The position numbers and the translations under genes were made by a program. A DNA stretch of 64,000 bases from an uncultured Lachnospiraceae bacterium. GTDB lineage: Bacteria > Bacillota > Clostridia > Lachnospirales > Lachnospiraceae. Under the pieces are notes generated by a model. It saw only the letters and a list, made by a program, of their open reading frames with translations. It was not told the DNA's origin and did no database searches. This document shows positions 58,206 to 64,000 of the stretch, in pieces. Numbering within the stretch: position 1 is the first letter of the stretch; each line of letters opens with the position of its first letter. The stretch is from NCBI GenBank assembly GCA_934294885.1, contig CAKRAK010000010.1, forward strand, positions 1 to 64,000, written 5' to 3'.

Positions 58206-60230
58206 ATGACTAGAGTTGGCACTGTAATAGGTGGCAAATATGAAATATTAAAAAAAATAGGGCAAGGCGGAATGTCTATTGTCTATCTGGCAATGGATAC
58301 CCATCTGAATAAGCAGTGGGCTGTGAAAGAGATTAAGAAAAGCAAGAAGCAGGATACACGGACTCTGCTGAAAAGCTTACAGAGAGAGGCTAACATTTTA
58401 AAGATGGTGGATCATCCGGTTCTTCCAAGAATTGTAGATATTATTAATTATCAGGGTACGGTCTTTGTCGTAATGGACTACATTGAAGGAAGACCCATGA
58501 GTGAGATTTTAAAGTTAGAAGGAGCTCAGCCTCAGGAAAAGGTAATTGAATGGGCGAAGGATTTGTGCAGTGCTCTGGATTACCTGCATTCTTTGAATCC
58601 ACCTATTATATATAGAGATATGAAGCCGTCTAATATCATGTTAAAGCCGGATGGAAAAGTAAAGCTGATTGATTTTGGAACGGCAAAAGAGTTTGATGTA
58701 GAAAGTATTGCAGATACCACTGCATTAGGTACCAGAGGATATGCGGCACCGGAACAGTTTGGTGATGCAAAGGGCCGGGGGATTTATAAAACGGATGCCA
58801 GAACAGATATCTATAGTCTGGGTGCAACCCTATATCATATTGTTACAGGTAAGAATCCCAGTGAGCCCCCTTATGTTATGAAGCCGATTCGGGAGTGGAA
58901 TCCATTACTTTCAAACGGATTGGAAAAAATCATTCTAAAATGTACAAGACCGAATCCAGAGGATCGATACCAGAATTGTGCAGAGCTGCAATATGATTTG
59001 GAGCATTATGAAGAACTGGATGATGCTTTTCGTCGGGAATGTAAGAAAAAAATTCGAGGCTTTTTCGTTTGTCTTGCACTTATGCTTTGTTCCATCGGCG
59101 TTACAGTTACAGGATATCTTGGTAATGAAAGAGAAAAGAAGCAGGATTACGAGAATCTGATGAATGAAGGATTCCGGGAAACGGTACAGGGTAATTATGA
59201 GAATGCAGTTGATATTTATACGACAGCCATTACAGATGTGGATGGCACAAGAGATACGGCATATTTGGAATTGCTAAGTCTTTATATTAACTATCTGGAT
59301 GAACCGGAAACCGGACTAAGCCGCGTAACCTACTACATGGAGCAGGAATATGACCATATTAATGAAAATCAGAATGTATTGTTTCATGTTGCCATGGATT
59401 ATTTTGATGTGATGAAGGACTACAAATCCAGTGCATATTATTTCAATATGTTAGATACAAAGGAACATCCGGAGGCGGTGTATTACAGTTCTATTGCCCT
59501 TGCCATGGGGGAATTGAATGCAGATTATGATTCCATGCTGGTTGATTTGAAATCCTTCGAAAATACGATTGATGAGTCTAATATTTCCATTAATAAGCTG
59601 ATGAACTATCGATTGTTATGTATTGTATATGCCAGAACTCTGCCTCAAATGGATGTGGCACCGGAAAGTCTGATCCGGGTGGCAAACAAGGGGTTGAATG
59701 CATTGGATGAGTATGATGATAACAGTGTAAAGGCGGAATATTATACGATTTATAACCAGTATCTGGCACAGGCGTACGAATATCTTGGTGATGAGGAAAT
59801 TGATATGAATCCTGGACAGGCACAGGAATATTATTATCAGGCATTGGATTGCTGTGATTTCATTCTTGGCATGGTATCTAAGGATGAGGATTCCACATTG
59901 GTAAGTATTACGGATTCTAAGCTTAGAGAAGCAAAATACTGTCAGAAGGCGAGAATTTATGAGTCCCTTGGACAGTATGATAAGGCGGTAGAGGTTTACG
60001 AAAGTGGGAAAGAGGAATTTAAAACAACAAGTATCGATTTGTATACAGGATATTTGTCCCTGCTTTGTAAGATTGAAGAGCTAAAGACAACAGATGTAGA
60101 ATTGTGGGATTATACCCGTTTGCATGCATTATATACAGAGGGAAATCGTGTGGTTGGAATATCCGGCGACTATCGCTGGAAGCAGCTTACGCAAAAACTG
60201 ACTCCTTTGTTTGAGAAGAGGGGAGGTTGA
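58206..60230 (+). CDS. Transmembrane Ser/Thr protein kinase with extracytoplasmic TPR-like region
   Basis: A 674-residue Hanks-type kinase. G-loop IGQGGMSIVY (19-27), ATP Lys K41 (WAVKEI), catalytic YRDMKPSN (D138, K140), DFG at 156-158, and activation loop TTALGTRGYAAPEQFG. One membrane helix at about 285-305 separates it from a C-terminal region of about 365 residues, helical and TPR-like (YENAVDIYTTAITDVDG, YDKAVEVYESGKEEF), placed outside the membrane if the kinase is cytoplasmic. PASTA repeats, usual in wall-sensing kinases, are absent. Its HRD is YRD, a known variation. Confidence 0.93.
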   Translation: MTRVGTVIGGKYEILKKIGQGGMSIVYLAMDTHLNKQWAVKEIKKSKKQDTRTLLKSLQREANILKMVDHPVLPRIVDIINYQGTVFVVMDYIEGRPMSEILKLEGAQPQEKVIEWAKDLCSALDYLHSLNPPIIYRDMKPSNIMLKPDGKVKLIDFGTAKEFDVESIADTTALGTRGYAAPEQFGDAKGRGIYKTDARTDIYSLGATLYHIVTGKNPSEPPYVMKPIREWNPLLSNGLEKIILKCTRPNPEDRYQNCAELQYDLEHYEELDDAFRRECKKKIRGFFVCLALMLCSIGVTVTGYLGNEREKKQDYENLMNEGFRETVQGNYENAVDIYTTAITDVDGTRDTAYLELLSLYINYLDEPETGLSRVTYYMEQEYDHINENQNVLFHVAMDYFDVMKDYKSSAYYFNMLDTKEHPEAVYYSSIALAMGELNADYDSMLVDLKSFENTIDESNISINKLMNYRLLCIVYARTLPQMDVAPESLIRVANKGLNALDEYDDNSVKAEYYTIYNQYLAQAYEYLGDEEIDMNPGQAQEYYYQALDCCDFILGMVSKDEDSTLVSITDSKLREAKYCQKARIYESLGQYDKAVEVYESGKEEFKTTSIDLYTGYLSLLCKIEELKTTDVELWDYTRLHALYTEGNRVVGISGDYRWKQLTQKLTPLFEKRGG

Positions 60231-60235
60231 CGAGT

Positions 60236-61102
60236 ATGTATCAGATTATGTTCTACGTTGGTCTGGTTTGCACCTTCGTTTTTCTGATTGCATCTGTAAT
60301 TTTGTTTATTAAAAATGATGTTCGTAAAAAAATCGGTGATCTGACAGGTGCAAATGCCAGAAAAGAAATTAAAAAATTAAATGAGGAAATGCAAAGTAAT
60401 CAGGAGCGAATGGAAGCCCTTTCCGATCATAACAATAAGATTAACTTTCAGATTACGGAGGATGCACCGGAGACGGAAAAGCCTCAAAAGAAAAAACGCT
60501 TTTCGGCAAAGAAAACAGTGTCAAAGCAGGATGAGGCGACAGACTTGTTACTGCAGGATGAGAAAACCGATCTTTTGGCAGAAGATGAAGTTACATCCCG
60601 GTTATCGGCAGATGAGGCTACGGATGTTTTGAATCGTGACGAGGCTGCAGATGTTCTTTCAGAAGAAAGGGTTACAGATGTTTTGGTACAGGATGCCCTT
60701 AGCCATTATGAAGAAGATGCTACGGATGTTCTGATGCAGGAGAGCACCGATATCCTTTATGGGGAAGATGCTACGGATGTTCTGATGCAGGAGAGCACTG
60801 ATATCCTTTATGGGGAAGATGCTACGGATGTTCTGATGCAGGAGAGTACGGATGTCCTTTATGGAGAGGATGCTACCGATGTTCTGACAGATGAGGCAAC
60901 TGCCGTGTTGACGGAGACGCTTGTTTCTAATGTCGAAACAGAACTCTTGTATGAAGAGATTAAGATTTCAGAAGGTGCTTTTGACAGCATATTAAATGGC
61001 GCAACCGATCCGGATGCAGTAACAGAGGAAGCTTCAACTCAGAATAATGTCTTTGAAATTGAAGAGGATGTTACGGTTGTTCATACGGATGATTCAATTT
61101 AG
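60236..61102 (+). CDS. Membrane protein with TDVL/TDIL repeats, candidate kinase substrate
   Basis: A 288-residue protein: one N-terminal membrane helix (about residues 2-24), a basic coiled-coil-like segment (about 28-100) and an acidic C-terminal tail of about 180 residues full of ATDVL / STDIL / TDLL motifs. At least a dozen Thr residues are followed by D-V/I/L-L. The start at 60236 (GGGAGG, 9 nt before) lies 5 nt after the kinase stop. Its place between kinase and a surface protein, and the Thr-acidic pattern, suggest that it is phosphorylated and read by the FHA protein; this is inference. Confidence 0.7.
   Translation: MYQIMFYVGLVCTFVFLIASVILFIKNDVRKKIGDLTGANARKEIKKLNEEMQSNQERMEALSDHNNKINFQITEDAPETEKPQKKKRFSAKKTVSKQDEATDLLLQDEKTDLLAEDEVTSRLSADEATDVLNRDEAADVLSEERVTDVLVQDALSHYEEDATDVLMQESTDILYGEDATDVLMQESTDILYGEDATDVLMQESTDVLYGEDATDVLTDEATAVLTETLVSNVETELLYEEIKISEGAFDSILNGATDPDAVTEEASTQNNVFEIEEDVTVVHTDDSI
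60713..60885 (+). repeat. 51-bp tandem coding repeat, three units and a partial fourth
   Basis: Units 60713-60763, 60764-60814 and 60815-60865 encode EDATDVLMQESTD(I/V)LYG; a partial unit follows to about 60885. The first two differ at one or two bases, so duplication is recent. More diverged TDxL copies lie just upstream in the same gene. Confidence 0.9.
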
Positions 61103-61124
61103 GAAAGGATGGAAGAACGGATAC

Positions 61125-64000
61125 ATGAAATTAAAAAAAGTATTAGCATATATCATGGTATTTTTCTTAATATTGAATTTATTTTCCGGCGTATGTGAAG
61201 GTTCTTCCGTTCAGGCAGCAGGAGAATCCGGAGTCTTGGTGCAGCTGCAGGTGGTTCCTTGTGAAGATGAGTCCGGAAGGAATAAACTGCAGGTTATCTA
61301 TTCTGCAACCGGATATAAAGAGGGTCAGGATGTTATGGTAGAAAGAACCATATACCGGGACGATCAGGTTGTGAACAGTGATACGCTATCCTTTACCGCT
61401 CCGGCTTTTACGGAGGAGTTTTTGGAGGATGGGGATTATCGTATTGAATACCGGCTGCAGGGTAGTCAGGAGGCTCCCCTTACTGCAAGCCGGCTGTTAG
61501 ATAATGAAAGTCCTGTTATTTCTGTAACAGAGAATGAAGATGATTCTTTGGATGTGATGATAACCGATAACTATCTGGATGATACCTGTTGTAAGATAAC
61601 CTATACAAGAACGTATTTTTCCGGGATGGACATAGAAACAAAAAACGGAAGTATTGCGTTGTCCCTGCAACAGGGAGAGGGTCAATATGCAGGACATATT
61701 GACTTGCAGGACCTGTTTAAGAATCAGCTTGGTGAGGGTGTTTACTCGGATTTGATTCTGGAAGCACAGGATCGGGCAGGCAACAAAGCTGCAACACAGG
61801 TATCCCTTACCGTTGTGGTTGATGAGTCTGATCCGGTCATTGGGGTAGAGGTAGTGGATGAGAATGACAATCCGCTGTCTGCTGTGGGAACAGAGGACGG
61901 AGTAGAATATTATAATGCTAAAAGCCGGAAGCTTGTGGTTCGAATTGCGGATTTACAGTTGGCGGAGCCGGATGTTAAGCTTTGGAAAAACGGAACGGTT
62001 TCTGTCAGCCCCCAGGTTAATTCCTCCCTTGCAGATAATCCATATCGGAAGGAGCTGGTATTTCCTTTTGATACAGATGCGTACTATACATTGAATATAA
62101 CGGCTGAAGATAACAGTGAGCCGGTTCATAGCGTTGGGATTTTGAAAAACTATATCAGGGACGCTCAAAAACCGATATTTCGATTTTCCCGGGGAATATT
62201 GTCTTACCGGGATGGTGGTTTGATTCCGGCATCCGTACGGGAGGATGGAAGGGACATTTGTTACTTAAACCGCCCGGCAAGGGTGTCCTTTGATGTTGAG
62301 GAGTTAAATTATAATACGGCAGAGATTTCCATTGTTGAGAATGATAATCCGGCAGCTTCTTATCCGAGACGGATGGGTGATAATCCGGAAACCTTTACTA
62401 GTGATTACAGTGATAACGGTTTCTATGAGGTGTATGCAACAGCTACAGACAAGGCCGGCAATCATGCAGAAAGCAATCCGTTATATTTTGTTATTGATGA
62501 TAAGAAACCGGAGATTTCCATTACAGGAATTAATCAGGGAGAACTGACCGGAAATCCGGTAACCTTAATCTTTGATGCGAAGGACAATTATCACAATTTT
62601 TCTTCTTATCGGATTCTTGTTACAAGGGAGAATTATTATGGTATCGGTTCTACCCGTACCTATACCTTTTCACAAGATGAATGGGAGAGTCTTCCGGGTA
62701 ATGAAGTAAGAAAGGAATTGCTGTTGAAGGAAGAAGGGAACTATAAGGTAACCTTTGATGCTACGGATAAAGCCGGCAACAATTCTTCAAAGGAATTATC
62801 TTTTTCCATTGACCGTACTGCTCCGGAAATTCTGAATCTTACTTATTCCGATGTATCAGGAGCAATTCTGCCAAGATATAACATCATATTCAGTAACCAT
62901 GTAATCGCGTTGGAATTTGATGTTGTGGATACCGTAACCGGCGTGGATGAACGGGGGGTTTATGTGACGCTGGGTACGGCAGATGACAGAGATGAGAATA
63001 CGCCGATTTATATTGCACATCGAATGATCGGAAATCATTTTGTGACATATATACCTACAGATGTTAATTTATCAGAGTTTGATAGTGCGGTTACGGTTTG
63101 GGCAAATGATAGGATTCCCAATGAAAGTCATATAACCTCGAATCATATTATTTATACTACAGATTATGCGAAGATTAAAATGACCTGTGATGTAGATTAT
63201 AATGTATGGACGAATCAGGATGTTACTTTCCATACACAGATACAAGATAAAAAAGCCGGACTTCGTCAGATTATCTACAGAGTCAACGGAAAAATAGTAA
63301 AGCAGATAGATTTTAACAAACTGACTTATGAATATGAAGGAGATGTTACCGCCTCGGAAAGTGCGGAGGTGGTGACCGGATATCCGGTGGAGGTAGAGGT
63401 TACAAATAACTGTGGAACGACAAGGACGGTTGCAAGACAGGTTTATATTGATAAGATCGCACCGGTTGTAACGTTATCGGGAGTAACCGATGGTACACAT
63501 TATCCAACGGATGTAAGTTTTTCTACAGCGGTTTCAGATGTTTCTTATATTAATACCGTAACGCAATACGTGATTAAGAAAACCTACGAAGGCAGAGAAG
63601 AGCAGATTGCGGTGGCACCATTCTACTCAACAGATTATGAATCTCATAATACACTTACCATGGTAGCGGAGGGAAGCTATGAGATTTATGGAGTTACAAA
63701 GGATAGTGCCGGTAACACAACGACTTCTAACCATTTAACCTTTGTTATAGATAAGACGGCACCCCGGTTACAGATTACAGGAATTTCAGATGGGGCAATA
63801 TCCGGTCAGGCGGTTTCCCTTTCCTTCCTCTGTGAGGAGACATATTATGATACCAATACGGTAACCATAAAGGTAGAACGTAAACTGGATTCCGGTGTAG
63901 ATGAATATAACATTACGGGATTTCCGAATACAGCAAAGGAATCGGTTTTGTCTCATACCTTCTCGGAGGATGGAAGCTATACGGTAACCATGTCTGCGGT
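61125..64000 (+). CDS. Very large secreted Ig-like repeat protein (partial, runs past the window)
   Basis: The frame is open from ATG 61125 to the window end, at least 958 codons. Signal peptide about residues 3-32 (VLAYIMVFFLILNLFSGVCE ... VQAAG). The rest is a series of beta-rich domains with recurring ATDKAGNxxxS and IDKTAP-type motifs (for example TATDKAGNHAES, FDATDKAGNNSSKE, IDRTAPEI, KDSAGNTTTS, VIDKTAPRLQI), typical of bacterial Ig-like or attachment repeats of surface proteins. A GGAAG site lies before the ATG, 22 nt after the preceding gene. The C-terminal anchor is not visible. Likely the surface partner of the kinase module. Confidence 0.85.
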   Translation, partial: MKLKKVLAYIMVFFLILNLFSGVCEGSSVQAAGESGVLVQLQVVPCEDESGRNKLQVIYSATGYKEGQDVMVERTIYRDDQVVNSDTLSFTAPAFTEEFLEDGDYRIEYRLQGSQEAPLTASRLLDNESPVISVTENEDDSLDVMITDNYLDDTCCKITYTRTYFSGMDIETKNGSIALSLQQGEGQYAGHIDLQDLFKNQLGEGVYSDLILEAQDRAGNKAATQVSLTVVVDESDPVIGVEVVDENDNPLSAVGTEDGVEYYNAKSRKLVVRIADLQLAEPDVKLWKNGTVSVSPQVNSSLADNPYRKELVFPFDTDAYYTLNITAEDNSEPVHSVGILKNYIRDAQKPIFRFSRGILSYRDGGLIPASVREDGRDICYLNRPARVSFDVEELNYNTAEISIVENDNPAASYPRRMGDNPETFTSDYSDNGFYEVYATATDKAGNHAESNPLYFVIDDKKPEISITGINQGELTGNPVTLIFDAKDNYHNFSSYRILVTRENYYGIGSTRTYTFSQDEWESLPGNEVRKELLLKEEGNYKVTFDATDKAGNNSSKELSFSIDRTAPEILNLTYSDVSGAILPRYNIIFSNHVIALEFDVVDTVTGVDERGVYVTLGTADDRDENTPIYIAHRMIGNHFVTYIPTDVNLSEFDSAVTVWANDRIPNESHITSNHIIYTTDYAKIKMTCDVDYNVWTNQDVTFHTQIQDKKAGLRQIIYRVNGKIVKQIDFNKLTYEYEGDVTASESAEVVTGYPVEVEVTNNCGTTRTVARQVYIDKIAPVVTLSGVTDGTHYPTDVSFSTAVSDVSYINTVTQYVIKKTYEGREEQIAVAPFYSTDYESHNTLTMVAEGSYEIYGVTKDSAGNTTTSNHLTFVIDKTAPRLQITGISDGAISGQAVSLSFLCEETYYDTNTVTIKVERKLDSGVDEYNITGFPNTAKESVLSHTFSEDGSYTVTMSA

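Noticed and set aside
60713..60885. 51-bp repeats considered as CRISPR or a mobile element
   Set aside because: They are in-frame coding duplications without unique spacers.

Overview
The window looks like a chromosomal stretch from an AT-rich, spore-forming, anaerobic Firmicute, most likely a gut-type Lachnospiraceae. The signs are spore genes (a SipL-like SPOCS/LysM protein, CwlD, a SleB-type hydrolase), Gram-positive signal sequences and ribosome binding sites, SAM-I, ZTP and T-box leader RNAs, a MecA adaptor, and a phenylacetate-CoA ligase of the type common in gut clostridia. The species cannot be fixed from the sequence alone. No rRNA, tRNA, CRISPR array or phage was found.

Layout. 0-9.4 kb: tail of an Rpn-like gene with a GIE(R/Q) repeat, a metallo-hydrolase, a biotin-dependent carboxyltransferase, SppA-RDD-YwmB, a phosphoribosyltransferase on the minus strand, then SleB-like hydrolase, lipoprotein and SipL. 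9.4-13.5 kb: HD-GYP protein, SAM-I riboswitch with metK, DUF1858 protein and MecA. 13.8-18.4 kb: a three-gene export-type operon (ABC ATPase, CARDB-like membrane protein, FtsX/MacB permease), then CwlD. 18.4-18.9 kb: an apparently gene-free gap that carries a complete but unannotated minus-strand transcription unit. 18.9-28.2 kb: TsaC/Sua5, RpiB and the F1Fo ATP synthase operon (AtpZ, I, a, c, b, delta, alpha, gamma, beta, epsilon), whose c subunit carries the sodium-binding signature. 28.4-35.7 kb: two small membrane proteins, a two-component system, a DRE-TIM aldolase-like enzyme, and a BlaI/M56 regulatory pair followed by DUF805, PH-like and zinc-ribbon proteins. 35.7-40.9 kb: ZTP riboswitch with a stand-alone AICAR transformylase, a small HHGRCD-motif protein, a MATE transporter and aminopeptidase P. 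41-55 kb: secreted SGNH esterase with Big_2 repeats, phenylacetate-CoA ligase, triple-S1 protein, T-box with valS, a sodium symporter, a COG2426 protein, CorA and cyclophilin. 55.6-64 kb: FHA protein, PP2C phosphatase, membrane Ser/Thr kinase, a membrane protein with TDxL repeats and the start of a very large secreted Ig-like protein. This last group is a phospho-signalling module tied to the cell surface.

The most unusual content is a family of about 215-bp palindromic elements: five full copies (before metK, rpiB, the S1 protein, the sodium symporter and cyclophilin) and one remnant. Three copies are flanked by visible target duplications of about 14 bp. All five point the same way relative to the downstream gene and end 23-32 nt before its start codon. 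Their hairpin core shows compensatory base changes, and an outward promoter-like sequence precedes the core. They look like mobile 5'-UTR cassettes rather than neutral MITEs. The second novel candidate is the minus-strand unit at 18422-18762: promoter, structured leader, a Shine-Dalgarno separated from its start codon by a hairpin, a 34-codon ORF and a terminator.

Gene starts were moved from the longest open frame where a ribosome binding site, signal peptide, promoter or family alignment favoured a later codon. Functional names rest on motifs and remembered family features, not on database searches.
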